From NCBI GenBank assembly GCA_046330435.1, contig JAXLST010000008.1:186001-250000 (forward strand): DNA of 64,000 nt. The letters run 5' to 3'. The first letter of the stretch is position 1, and each line of letters starts with the position of its first letter. Source of the DNA: Ga0077560 sp046330435 (GTDB lineage: Bacteria; Actinomycetota; Thermoleophilia; Miltoncostaeales; Miltoncostaeaceae). Positions 15,120 through 23,393 of the stretch are shown here, piece by piece. Under the pieces are notes generated by a model. It searched no databases. It saw only the letters and a list, made by a program, of their open reading frames with translations, and was not told the origin of the DNA. Position numbers and translations under genes: made by a program.

Positions 15120-17555
15120 TCAGTCCCGGACGACGCCGGTGAGCAGGAACCCCTTGGGGACCAGGCCGGGGTCGGTGCCCAAGGTGCTCGCCTCCCAGCG
15201 GACGTACTCGGCGGGCTCGCGCCGGCCGTCGGCCAGGGTGGGCATCGACACCTCGGCCGTGCGGGTGCCCGCCGGGAAGTACACGTCGAGGCTCGCGAAC
15301 GTCTGCGACAGCGGGAGCGGCCGGCGGCCCTGCCCGCCCCACAGGCCGCGCTGCTCCTCGGGGAGGTCGAGGGTGTCGAGCGCCCGCAGGCGGGCGGGCA
15401 GCAGGGCGGGCGTGAGCGTGAGCGACACGTCCGTGGACGGCACCCGGCTGAGCCGGAACCGCCACACCAGGTCCTGCCCCTCACGCACCGACACGCGGGC
15501 GCGCTCCACGCGGACGCGGACCGGCGGCTCATCGTCATCGACGATCACGGCGCCGTCGTAGCGGGCCACCACCGCCTCCCGCAGCGCGACCACCGAGATG
15601 CCGTAGCGGCGGGGGCCCGTGCGGATGTCGTCCGCGGAGACGGACACCGGGACCATCAGGCGCGTCGCGCCCGGACGCACCTCCAGGACCCGCCAGCTGG
15701 CGCCGGCGTCCGGGGCGGACACCAGCACCGCGACGCTCGCCGGGGTGGTGACGGCCCCCTCGATCGCGACCGGGACGGCCACGCGCACCGTGCCGCGGTC
15801 CCCCCGCTCGCGCACGTGGACGGTGCGGGCACGCAGGTGCGGCAGGACCGGCGGCGTCGCGGGGCGGACGGCGGGGCCCACCGTCGCGACGTCCAGCAGC
15901 CACGCGCGCCCCGCCTTGGGCCGCACGAGGATCGCCGCGCGGGTGACGTGCGCGAGGTCCAGCAGGGCGGGGTCGAGCGGAAACCGCACGGACTGCGCCC
16001 ACACCTTGGGCAGCAGGCGCCCGCGGTCCCCGGACGGGCCCGGCAGGCTCCGCAGCGGCGGCGAGGACGCCTCGATCACCACGGTGCGCCCGGAGGCGTC
16101 CCCCAGGCGCAGCGCGAACGGGCGGCCCCGCAGCCCCGGATCGACGGCGATGCGCATCTGGACCGCGCCGAAGCCGGACAGGTCGGCCGACGGACCGCCC
16201 AGCGGCACGGGCACGACCCCGCCGCCGCGGGTCCAGGACATGGCGAGCGCCCGCGGGGCGGGCAGCGGCCCGCCGCCGCCCATGGGGATCCAGTGGGGCA
16301 GCCGCTCGACGCCCGCGGCGGGCAGGCAGTCCGAGCCCTCGGGGGTGTACCCGCGGCAGATGCGGGTGGCCACGCGCACCCCGCGCGGGGCCTTCGCACC
16401 GGCGCGCGGCGCGTACAGCACCGACGCCCCGCCGCCCCACGCGGACACCAGCGTCACGGCCGTCCCGGCCGACGCCGGCTCGGGGGAGGTGCCGTCCAGC
16501 AGCGCGAGGGCCTCGGGGTCGTCGTCCACGGCGGCGCGCACCAGCGCGGCGATGTACGGGCGGGCGGCGTTGCGCTGGGCGCTGGGGCTGAGGCGCGCCT
16601 TCGAGGAGGGCCCGCAGGCCCGCCGCTCGGCGGGGGGCGCGCCGTCGTCGGCGAACCAGTCGTCTGACCCGGGGCCGTCGGTGGCCCACGTGGTGTTGAA
16701 GTAGTTGTGGTTGGCCCCCAGCACCAGCAGCGCGCTGCGCACCGTGGGGTCGCCCGGCACCAGGTCCCGGCGCCCGTCGACGTACCCCTGCCCCTCCAGG
16801 TCGTTGACGTCGCCGTCGCAGTACGGCAGCACCACCAGCTCGTCGACGCCCGGGGTGACCTGCTTGCCGAAGTGCGTCGGGGCGATGAGCACCAGGCCGC
16901 GCACGCGGAACGGGTCGTCCGGCCGCGCGTTCGCGGACGCCTGGGCGACGCCCTCACCGCCGCGGCTGTGTCCCACGAGCACCACGCGCTGCGGATCGAC
17001 GGCGCCCTGCATCACGCCGCCCCAGGGGTCGCCGCCGGTGGTCGCCCACCGGGCCCACAGCCGGAGGTGGTGGCGCACCAGCAGCGACCGCTCCACGGCA
17101 CCGGACGCCGGCACGTCGTTGTTCTGGGCGTTCACCGAGTTCGCCGAGATCGACACGGCCACGTCCCCCTGGGACGCCAGGAGCCGCAGGAGCCACCGGT
17201 ACCCGATGTGGTTGCCCACCGGCACCCAGCCGGGCGGGCACGGCCACCCGCGGCCCGGCGCGAACGCCGTGATGTCGGACCGCTTGAGGCAGGTGCGGTG
17301 CATGCCGTGCAGCACCATCACCAGGGGACGCGCGCCCGGTGCGCCCACCGGCGCCACGACCTCGCCCTCCACCTCCAGCGGCACCGCGTAGTCCGGCACC
17401 TTCAGGGACGGCAGCCGGTAGGTGAGGTGCTGGACCTGGTACGGGCCGGGCGTGCCGAAGTCCGTCGCCGCCGCGGCCGCCGACGGCACGAGGGCCGCGA
17501 CCGCGGCGACCGCCGCGGCCACGACCCCGCCCGCGGCGGCCCGGAGGCGCGTCAC
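15120..17555 (-). CDS. Large secreted alpha/beta hydrolase with Calx-beta-like repeats
   Basis: 811 residues from GTG 17555, which shares GTGA with the guaA stop. A signal peptide (Ala/Val-rich, ending SAAAAATDFG) leads into an alpha/beta hydrolase: VMVLHGMHRTCL is the oxyanion region and VVLVGHSRGGEGVAQ carries the Ser nucleophile. Residues about 330-600 are beta-rich with no motif I recognise (HWIPMGGGGPLP). The last 250 residues look like two Calx-beta-type domains; the first ends DGAVIVDDDEPP and the next starts VSVREGQDLVWRFRLS. Probably an extracellular esterase- or lipase-like enzyme; the substrate is unknown. Its coupling to guaA is unexplained. Confidence 0.8.
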   Translation of the reverse strand: MTRLRAAAGGVVAAAVAAVAALVPSAAAAATDFGTPGPYQVQHLTYRLPSLKVPDYAVPLEVEGEVVAPVGAPGARPLVMVLHGMHRTCLKRSDITAFAPGRGWPCPPGWVPVGNHIGYRWLLRLLASQGDVAVSISANSVNAQNNDVPASGAVERSLLVRHHLRLWARWATTGGDPWGGVMQGAVDPQRVVLVGHSRGGEGVAQASANARPDDPFRVRGLVLIAPTHFGKQVTPGVDELVVLPYCDGDVNDLEGQGYVDGRRDLVPGDPTVRSALLVLGANHNYFNTTWATDGPGSDDWFADDGAPPAERRACGPSSKARLSPSAQRNAARPYIAALVRAAVDDDPEALALLDGTSPEPASAGTAVTLVSAWGGGASVLYAPRAGAKAPRGVRVATRICRGYTPEGSDCLPAAGVERLPHWIPMGGGGPLPAPRALAMSWTRGGGVVPVPLGGPSADLSGFGAVQMRIAVDPGLRGRPFALRLGDASGRTVVIEASSPPLRSLPGPSGDRGRLLPKVWAQSVRFPLDPALLDLAHVTRAAILVRPKAGRAWLLDVATVGPAVRPATPPVLPHLRARTVHVRERGDRGTVRVAVPVAIEGAVTTPASVAVLVSAPDAGASWRVLEVRPGATRLMVPVSVSADDIRTGPRRYGISVVALREAVVARYDGAVIVDDDEPPVRVRVERARVSVREGQDLVWRFRLSRVPSTDVSLTLTPALLPARLRALDTLDLPEEQRGLWGGQGRRPLPLSQTFASLDVYFPAGTRTAEVSMPTLADGRREPAEYVRWEASTLGTDPGLVPKGFLLTGVVRD

Positions 17556-19126
17556 TCCCACTCGATGGTGCCCGGGGGCTTGCTGGTGATGTCGAGGACC
17601 ACGCGGTTCACGCCCGGCACCTCGTTGATGATGCGGTTGCTGATGCGCTCCAGCAGGTCGTACGGCAGGCGCGCCCAGTCGGCGGTCATGGCGTCGTCGG
17701 AGGTCACCGCGCGGATCACGATGGGGTACGCGTAGGTGCGCTCGTCGCCCTGGACGCCGACGCTCTTGACCGCCGGCAGGACGGCGAAGCTCTGCCACAG
17801 CTCCCGGTACAGGCCGGCGCGGCGGATCTCCTCCTGCAGCACGAAGTCCGCGGCGCGCAGGATCTCCAGGCGCTCCGCGGTGACCTCGCCGATGATGCGG
17901 ATCGCGAGGCCCGGGCCGGGGAACGGCTGGCGCCACACCATCCGCTCGGGCAGGCCGAGCTCCTCCCCGACGACGCGGACCTCGTCCTTGAACAGCTGGC
18001 GGAGGGGCTCCACGAGCTCCACCGTCATGTCCTCCGGCAGGCCGCCCACGTTGTGGTGGCTCTTGATCTTGGCGGCGTCCCGGGACCCCGACTCGATGAC
18101 GTCCGAGTACAGGGTGCCCTGCACCAGGAACCGCACCCCGCCGAGCTTCGCGGACTCCGCCTCGAAGGTGCGGATGAACTCCCGGCCGATGATCTTGCGC
18201 TTCTCCTCGGGCTCGGTGACGCCCGCCAGGTGCGAGAGGAAGTGCTCCTGGGCGCGCACGTGCACCAGCGGCACGTGGAAGTGCTCGCCGAAGGCCTCCT
18301 CCACCTGGTCGCCCTCGCCGTGCCGCAGCATGCCGTGGTCGACGAAGATGCAGGTGAGCTTGTCGCCGACGGCCTTGTGGACCAGCAGGGCGGCCACGGC
18401 GGAGTCCACCCCGCCGGAGAGGGCGCAGATGACGCGCTCGTCCCCCACCTGCGCGCGGATGCGGGCCACCTGGTCCTCGATGACGTGCACGGGGGTCCAG
18501 GTGGGCGTGCAGTCGCACACGTCGAAGAGGAACGCCTTGAGCAGGTCGGTGCCGAAGGGGGTGTGGACCACCTCCGGGTGGAACTGCACGCCGTACATCC
18601 CGCGGCCGGGGTGCTCCATGGCGGCGACCGGGGCGTCGGGACTGGTGGCCGTGACCGTGAAGCCCTCCGGTGCGGCGGACACCGCGTCCCGGTGGCTCAT
18701 CCAGCAGGTCTCGGGGTCGAGCTCCCGGAACAGGGACTCCCGCTCGGTGACCGTGATGGGGGTCTTCCCGAACTCCCCGGCACCCGTGCGGGCCACCTCG
18801 CCGCCCAGGGCGAGGGTCATGGCCTGCAGGCCGTAACAGATCCCGAGGACCGGCACGCCCAGCTCCAGCAGCGCCGGGTTGAGCGCCGGGGCGCCCGGCT
18901 CGTAGACCGACGCCGGGCCGCCGGAGAGCACCAGCCCCGAGGGGTGCAGGCGCGCGATCTCCGCCGGGTCGACGTCGTGCGGCACGACGGCCGAGAACAC
19001 CCGGCACTCACGGATGCGGCGCGCGATGAGCTGGGCGTACTGGGCGCCGAAGTCGACGACCAGGACGCCGCCCGGCACGGCCGAGGCCAGCGCCGGGTCG
19101 AGCATCGTGCGGGGGGTCGATGCCAC
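17552..19126 (-). CDS. guaA: GMP synthase (glutamine-hydrolysing)
   Basis: 524 residues. Aminates XMP to GMP. The N-terminal class I amidotransferase has LVVDFGAQYAQLIARRIRE, the Cys nucleophile in GICYGLQAM, and VQFHPEVVHTPFG. The ATP pyrophosphatase P-loop is VICALSGGVDSAVAALLVHKA. The C-terminal dimerisation domain ends RVVLDITSKPPGTIEWE. It starts 4 nt after the guaB3 gene on the same strand, so the last steps of GMP synthesis are co-transcribed. Confidence 0.97.
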   Translation of the reverse strand: MASTPRTMLDPALASAVPGGVLVVDFGAQYAQLIARRIRECRVFSAVVPHDVDPAEIARLHPSGLVLSGGPASVYEPGAPALNPALLELGVPVLGICYGLQAMTLALGGEVARTGAGEFGKTPITVTERESLFRELDPETCWMSHRDAVSAAPEGFTVTATSPDAPVAAMEHPGRGMYGVQFHPEVVHTPFGTDLLKAFLFDVCDCTPTWTPVHVIEDQVARIRAQVGDERVICALSGGVDSAVAALLVHKAVGDKLTCIFVDHGMLRHGEGDQVEEAFGEHFHVPLVHVRAQEHFLSHLAGVTEPEEKRKIIGREFIRTFEAESAKLGGVRFLVQGTLYSDVIESGSRDAAKIKSHHNVGGLPEDMTVELVEPLRQLFKDEVRVVGEELGLPERMVWRQPFPGPGLAIRIIGEVTAERLEILRAADFVLQEEIRRAGLYRELWQSFAVLPAVKSVGVQGDERTYAYPIVIRAVTSDDAMTADWARLPYDLLERISNRIINEVPGVNRVVLDITSKPPGTIEWE

Positions 19127-19130
19127 CGGC

Positions 19131-20288
19131 TCAGCCCATACCGACGGCCTGGGCCTGCTGCAGCCGCTTGCCCTCGCTCTTGAGCGCGGGGGCGACCATG
19201 ACCTCGCACTTCTGGAAGCTCTGGATGGACTCGTACCCGCAGGTGGCCATCGCGGTGCGCAGGCCGCCCATGAGGTTCAGCGTGCCGTCGTTCTCGTACG
19301 CCGGGCCCACGACGATCTGCTCGAGCGGGCCGAGGGTGGTGGTCTTCACCCGGGTGCCGCGCGGCAGCGTGGGGTGGAACGTCGCCATGCCCCAGTGGTA
19401 GCCGCGCCCGGGGGCCTCCTCCGCCTTGGCGAGCGGGGAGCCGATCATGCAGGCGTCCGCGCCGCAGGCCACGGCCTTGGCGAGGTCGCCGCCGAACGCC
19501 ATGCCGCCGTCGGCGATGACGTTGACGTACTGGCCGGTCTCCAGCAGGTGCTGCATCCGGGCGCCGGCCGCGTCGGCGATGGCCGTGGCCTGCGGGACGC
19601 CCACGCCGATCACCTGGCGGGTGGTGCACGCCGCGCCCGGGCCCACGCCCACCAGCACGCCCACCGCGCCGGTGCGCATGAGGTGCAGGGCGGTCTGGAA
19701 CGACGCGCAGCCGCCCACGATGACCGGGATGGGCAGCTCGGCGATGAACTGCTTGAGGTTGAGCGGCTCAACCACCGACGAGACGTGCTCGGCGCTCACC
19801 ACGGTGCCCTGGATGACCAGGATGTCGAGGCCGGCGTCCAGCGCCACCCCGATGTGCTCCTCCACGCGCTGCGGGGTGAACGACCCGGCGGTGACGATGC
19901 CGGCGGCCTTCATCTCACGGATGCGCTTCGCGATGAGCTCGGGCTTGATGGGCTCCTGGTACACCTGCTGCAGGCCCCGGGTCGCCTCCTCCTTGGGCAG
20001 CTGCGAGATGCGCTCGAGCTCGGCGTCCGCCTCGTCGTACCGCACCTGGATGCCCTCGAGGTTGAGGACCCCGAGGCCGCCCAGCTTGCCGAGGATCGTG
20101 GCGGTGCGGACGTCGACGACGCCGTCCATCGCCGAGGCCAGCAGCGGCAGCTCGAAGGTGTAGCCACCCAGGCTCCAGCTCAGATCCACGTCCTCGGGGT
20201 CCCGGGTGCGCCGGCTGGGCACGATCGCGATGTCGTCGAACCCGTAGGCCCGCCGCCCCTTCTTGCCACGCCCGATCTCGATCTCCAC
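19131..20288 (-). CDS. GuaB3-family IMP dehydrogenase-related protein
   Basis: 385 residues, shorter than GuaB (about 490) because the CBS pair is missing, as in the actinobacterial GuaB3 group. N terminus EIGRGKKGRRAYGFDDIAIV is typical of that group. The catalytic loop GVGPGAACTTRQVIG carries the Cys expected for the E-XMP intermediate, and VIADGGMAFGGDLAKAVACG is the phosphate-binding block. The E-G-x block near the C terminus differs from classical IMPDH. Its position before guaA supports a role in IMP to XMP conversion, but biochemical roles in this subgroup vary. Confidence 0.9.
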   Translation of the reverse strand: MEIEIGRGKKGRRAYGFDDIAIVPSRRTRDPEDVDLSWSLGGYTFELPLLASAMDGVVDVRTATILGKLGGLGVLNLEGIQVRYDEADAELERISQLPKEEATRGLQQVYQEPIKPELIAKRIREMKAAGIVTAGSFTPQRVEEHIGVALDAGLDILVIQGTVVSAEHVSSVVEPLNLKQFIAELPIPVIVGGCASFQTALHLMRTGAVGVLVGVGPGAACTTRQVIGVGVPQATAIADAAGARMQHLLETGQYVNVIADGGMAFGGDLAKAVACGADACMIGSPLAKAEEAPGRGYHWGMATFHPTLPRGTRVKTTTLGPLEQIVVGPAYENDGTLNLMGGLRTAMATCGYESIQSFQKCEVMVAPALKSEGKRLQQAQAVGMG

Positions 20289-20352
20289 CCGATTCGCTCC
20301 TTACGTCCCCGTGTCCCGATCGTCCCCGGTCCGTGACCCCCGCCGAAAAGCA

Positions 20353-20389
20353 CGAAACCCAGGCCGGCGAGTGCCGCTCCTGGGTTTCG
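20353..20389 (-). terminator. Rho-independent-type terminator downstream of the PfkB kinase gene
   Basis: Perfect 11-bp arms CGAAACCCAGG / CCTGGGTTTCG enclose a 15-nt loop. Read on the minus strand, the stem is followed by GTGCTTTTC, a short T-rich tail. It lies about 90 nt beyond the kinase stop and 65 nt before the guaB3 start, separating the two minus-strand units. Confidence 0.7.
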
Positions 20390-20480
20390 GGAAGGAACTT
20401 GTCAGCTGATGGCGAAGATCACTGGCTCGGAGTCGGGAGGCTAGCGCACGCGCCCGGACGACGCCGCTGACGGACGGCCC

Positions 20481-21446
20481 TCACGTGGGCGGTCCCGCGC
20501 GGGCGGCCTCGACCTCCCACACCTGCACCTGCCGGCGGTTCGCGTCGACCTCCGCGCGGTCGAAGATGCCGGCCCCCGGGGACTGGATGTTCGCGATGCC
20601 GCAGGCCACCGCGAGGGTGAGCCGGGACCGCACGTCCTCGGCCCGCGTGACGCCGGTGAGGTACCCCGCCAGGAACGCGTCGCCGGAGCCCACGGTCGAC
20701 AGCGCCTCCCGCACGGGCCCGAGCACCCGGTAGGTGACCGGGGACTTCTCGCCGGGCTCCCGGATGCGCGCCACGCAGCCGTCGGCCTGGTGGACGATGG
20801 CGGACTGGGCGCCCATGGAGGTGAGCGTCTCGGCGGCGGCGACCAGGTCGTCGTCCTCGCTGAACTCGTAGCCCACGATCTCCTCGGTCTCCCGTGCGTT
20901 CGGGCTCACCAGGTCCGGGTCGGCGCCGACGGCCGCGCGCAGCGGCGGCCCCTGCGCGTCGAGGGCGACGTACACCTGGCCCTTGAGCTCCCGGATGATC
21001 GCCGCGTAGTAGTCGTCCGGGACGTTGCGCGGCAGCGAGCCCGACAGCACGAACATGTCGGCGCCGCGGGCGAGGTAGCGGATCTTCTCCAACAGGACGG
21101 CGAGCTCGTCCTCCCCCACCTCGGGGCCGTACTCGATGATCTCGGTCTGCCGGCCGTTGGGGTCGACGACCGCCGTCGAGGTGCGGGACTCCCCACGGAT
21201 GCGCACGAAGTCGTTGAGGATGCCCTCCTCGGTGAGCCCCTCGATGATGGAGGTGCCGGTGCGGCCGCCGGCGAGGCCCGTCGCGATGACCGGCTCCCCG
21301 AGCCGCTTGAGGGCGCGGGCGACGTTGACGCCCTTGCCGCCCGGGAGGGTGAGGGCGTCCGATGCCCGGTTCCGCGTCCCGGCCTGGAAGTTCGGGACGC
21401 TGAGGGTGCGGTCGAGCGCGGCGTTGAGGGTGACGGTGACGATCAT
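20481..21446 (-). CDS. PfkB-family hexose-phosphate kinase (1-phosphofructokinase-like)
   Basis: 321 residues. N terminus MIVTVTLNAALDRTL and LPGGKGVNVARALKRLGEP are the first PfkB signature, and STVGSGDAFLAGYLTG is the second, with the catalytic Asp. The NPALD-type start and K-G-x-N-V-A block match FruK/LacC/PfkB-type kinases that phosphorylate fructose-1-P, tagatose-6-P or fructose-6-P. No PTS genes are nearby, so the exact substrate is open. The ATG overlaps the carboxypeptidase stop (ATGA) and a terminator follows. Confidence 0.87.
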   Translation of the reverse strand: MIVTVTLNAALDRTLSVPNFQAGTRNRASDALTLPGGKGVNVARALKRLGEPVIATGLAGGRTGTSIIEGLTEEGILNDFVRIRGESRTSTAVVDPNGRQTEIIEYGPEVGEDELAVLLEKIRYLARGADMFVLSGSLPRNVPDDYYAAIIRELKGQVYVALDAQGPPLRAAVGADPDLVSPNARETEEIVGYEFSEDDDLVAAAETLTSMGAQSAIVHQADGCVARIREPGEKSPVTYRVLGPVREALSTVGSGDAFLAGYLTGVTRAEDVRSRLTLAVACGIANIQSPGAGIFDRAEVDANRRQVQVWEVEAARAGPPT

Positions 21447-22579
21447 GGGAAGAGGGCGGAGATCCCGGACCGGAGGCGTTCCATGATCCCGGGCCCGTCG
21501 ACGTCGGCGTCGGCGACCAGGGGTCGTGTTCCCAGCACACGTCCATCCTGGCGGATCACGACCCGTCCGACCACCTGTCCCTTCACGACGGGCGCCACGA
21601 CCTCCGCCGGGGCCTCGACCGCCTGGCGCACGGGCCGGCCCAGCCGGATCGTCGCCCGCATGGGCGTGCCGCCGGACCGCAGCAGCAGGGTCACGCCGGG
21701 ACGGTCCCGCACCGCGACCCGCACCATCGGCCGGCCGCGGTCCACCAGGACGGGCCGCGCGTACTGCCGGAAACCCCAGTCGAGCAGGCGCTTCGCGTCG
21801 CGGGCGCGCTGCGTCTCGCCCGTCGAGCCCAGGATCACCGCGTACAGGTCCACCCCCAGCCGGGTCCGGGTGGCGTGCGCGACCAGGGAGTACCCGGCGC
21901 CGTCGGTCTGGCCCGTCTTGATGCCGTCCGCGTCCGGGTCGATGTCGAGCAGCAGGTTGTGGCTCTCCAGCAGGCGCCGGCCTCGTCCGTCGGGCCCGGG
22001 GATGACCGCGGTGCGGTTGGCGACAAGGGCGCGCAGCTCCGGCACCCCCATGAGGGCCTCGCCGATCGTCGCCAGGTCGCGGGCGCTGGAGTAGTGGCCG
22101 GGGGCGTCCAGGCCATGGGGGTTCGCGAAGTGCGTGTTCCTGAGCCCCAGGGACACGGCGCGGGCGTTCATGAGGCGCACGAAGCCGGCGTCGGAGCCGC
22201 CCACGGCGTCCGCGACGGCGGTCGCGGCGTCGTTGCCGGAGGCGATGAGCACGCCGCTGAGCAGGTCCCGCATCCGCAGCCGCTCGCCGGCGACGAGCTC
22301 CGCGCTGGACTCCCCCACGGCCGCCGCGGAGGCCGTCACGCGCACCTGCTCCTCGGGCCGCGAACGTTCGACAGCCACCAGCGCCGTCATCATCTTGGTC
22401 GTGCTGGCCATCGGAAGCCTCATGTCAGGGTTGCGCGACGCGAGCACCTCGTCGGTCGCCGGGTTCACGAGGATCCAGGCGCGGGCGACGGGGGCGGGCG
22501 CGGCGGCAGTCGCCACGGGCGCGGCGATGACCAGGGCCGCGGTCGCGAGCAGGACCGGTCGCCGGATTCCCCCCAACAC
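21443..22579 (-). CDS. D-alanyl-D-alanine carboxypeptidase (S11 family, DacA/DacD-like)
   Basis: 378 residues with an N-terminal signal peptide (LLATAALVIAAPVATAAAP). Penicillin-binding motifs: SxxK in MASTTKMMTAL, SxN in IASGNDAATAVAD, and KTG in GIKTGQTDGAGYSLVA. A C-terminal beta-rich domain follows (LLRSGGTPMRATIRLGRPV), as in class C type-5 PBPs, and ends in an amphipathic-looking stretch. It trims the terminal D-Ala of wall stem peptides. Followed by the PfkB gene with a 4-nt overlap. Confidence 0.94.
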   Translation of the reverse strand: MLGGIRRPVLLATAALVIAAPVATAAAPAPVARAWILVNPATDEVLASRNPDMRLPMASTTKMMTALVAVERSRPEEQVRVTASAAAVGESSAELVAGERLRMRDLLSGVLIASGNDAATAVADAVGGSDAGFVRLMNARAVSLGLRNTHFANPHGLDAPGHYSSARDLATIGEALMGVPELRALVANRTAVIPGPDGRGRRLLESHNLLLDIDPDADGIKTGQTDGAGYSLVAHATRTRLGVDLYAVILGSTGETQRARDAKRLLDWGFRQYARPVLVDRGRPMVRVAVRDRPGVTLLLRSGGTPMRATIRLGRPVRQAVEAPAEVVAPVVKGQVVGRVVIRQDGRVLGTRPLVADADVDGPGIMERLRSGISALFP

Positions 22580-22643
22580 GGCCCGAGCCTACCAACCGGC
22601 CCCGGCGGACCACCGGCGGAGGTCCGGCCCGCCGGCCGCACCG

Positions 22644-22913
22644 GTGCCCGTGCAGCTGGAGCGCAGCGTCACCGTCCAGGTGTGGCCGCTGGGCGGCGTG
22701 GAGGTGCGCCCCACCCGCGTGTTCGTCTGGGCGGGGCCCCGGCGGCGGCTCCTGCGCGTCATCCCGCTGGGCGGCGTCCCCCGCGCCCCGCGGCGCCCCG
22801 TCCGCGAACGCGGCTACGGGGTGGGCCCCGTCCGCGGCCACCACCGCGGCAGCCCCCTGGTGACCGTCACCCAGGCCGGCGTCCGCGCCGCCGCCCGGGC
22901 CGTCCGCCGCTGA
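22644..22913 (+). CDS. Possible small basic hypothetical protein
   Basis: An 89-residue reading frame with GTG start(s) at 22644/22650 and strong GC3 bias. The product is basic and beta-like (VTVQVWPLGGVEVRPTRVF, ending GVRAAARAVRR). Nothing diagnostic is seen, the ribosome site is weak, and the only supporting argument is codon bias in an otherwise empty region between dac and the repeat cluster. It may be spurious. Confidence 0.3.
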   Translation: MPVQLERSVTVQVWPLGGVEVRPTRVFVWAGPRRRLLRVIPLGGVPRAPRRPVRERGYGVGPVRGHHRGSPLVTVTQAGVRAAARAVRR

Positions 22914-22983
22914 CCCAGCGGCGGACGGCGAGTCCTCCGCCCCCGCCGTCGGCGGGGATCCGGGGAGCGCCCTCCGGGCCGTT

Positions 22984-23015
22984 GGCCAATTGGCCGCCGC
23001 GTTGGCCAATTGGCC
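22984..23015. repeat. Paired CCAATTGG palindrome element, copy 4
   Basis: Two perfect GGCCAATTGGCC boxes, 20 bp centre to centre. The right box extends to a perfect 20-bp palindrome (23000-23019) with CGTT/AACG flanks. The spacer is GGCCGCCGCGTTGGCC. Confidence 0.85.
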
Positions 23016-23069
23016 AACGAGCGCCTGCGGCGGGCGGCGCAGGTCGCAGGACGGGACGTTCCGGCCGGT

Positions 23070-23101
23070 TGCCGATCGCCGGTGCCCGTTCCCGATCGGC
23101 G
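23070..23101. repeat. GATC-core relative of the paired palindrome
   Basis: TGCCGATCGCC and CCCGATCGGC boxes whose GATC centres are 20 bp apart, as in the AATT copies, with a 16-bp spacer. The core differs but the geometry is the same, which suggests a variant of the same element. Confidence 0.5.
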
Positions 23102-23129
23102 ACGGGCCGTGACCGCGAATGAGGCCGCG

Positions 23130-23170
23130 GTGTGGCCGGGCGGGCGGCCGAAGCATCACGGGTACCCGTG
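23130..23170 (+). other. Second copy of the hairpin motif (possible structured RNA)
   Basis: Begins GTGTGGCCGG with GAAGC 20 nt later, as at 14926; 22 of the first 28 bases agree between the two. The distal stem here is CACGGG-TA-CCCGTG, different in sequence but in the same place, so pairing rather than sequence appears kept. Confidence 0.4.
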
Positions 23171-23183
23171 GTCCGGGGCCGTT

Positions 23184-23215
23184 GGCCAATTGGCCGCCGC
23201 GGTGGCCAATTGGCC
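23184..23215. repeat. Paired CCAATTGG palindrome element, copy 5
   Basis: Consensus-like copy: two GGCCAATTGGCC boxes with spacer GGCCGCCGCGGTGGCC. The whole 32 bp is a near-perfect palindrome with one mismatched pair. Confidence 0.85.
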
Positions 23216-23333
23216 AGGACGATGTTAGGGAGGTCCGCCCCCGGGGATGCGGCTTCGGGAGAGGACGTCGCCGCCGACCGATCGAGCCGCCGGTGGCCGA
23301 TCGACCCGAGGGGCCGCGGCGGATGCCAATTGG

Positions 23334-23365
23334 CCGCCGCGGTTGCCAATTGGCCGGTGGACGAC
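23334..23365. repeat. Paired CCAATTGG palindrome element, copy 6
   Basis: Boxes TGCCAATTGGCC and TTGCCAATTGGCC with 20-bp spacing, ending 28 nt before the pyrF stop on the opposite strand. Confidence 0.85.
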
Positions 23366-23393
23366 GCGGGGGCCACAGGGCCCCCAGGGGCGT

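Larger units (their letters stand above)
22914..23393. other. Gene-free 480-bp repeat cluster
   Basis: No convincing gene. It holds three copies of the CCAATTGG paired palindrome, a GATC-core element with the same 20-bp period, a second GATC pair at 23280-23302 with 19-bp spacing, and the hairpin motif at 23130. It is bounded by the dac promoter side and the pyrF 3' end. Confidence 0.8.

Noticed and set aside
15120..19007. Fusion of the secreted hydrolase with an upstream 480-residue extension
   Set aside because: The extension is antisense-frame sequence within guaA; the hydrolase has its own signal peptide at the GTG 17555.
22984..23365. CRISPR-like array of short repeats
   Set aside because: Repeats are palindromic pairs at irregular distances (about 150-200 bp) with no equal-length spacers and no cas genes.
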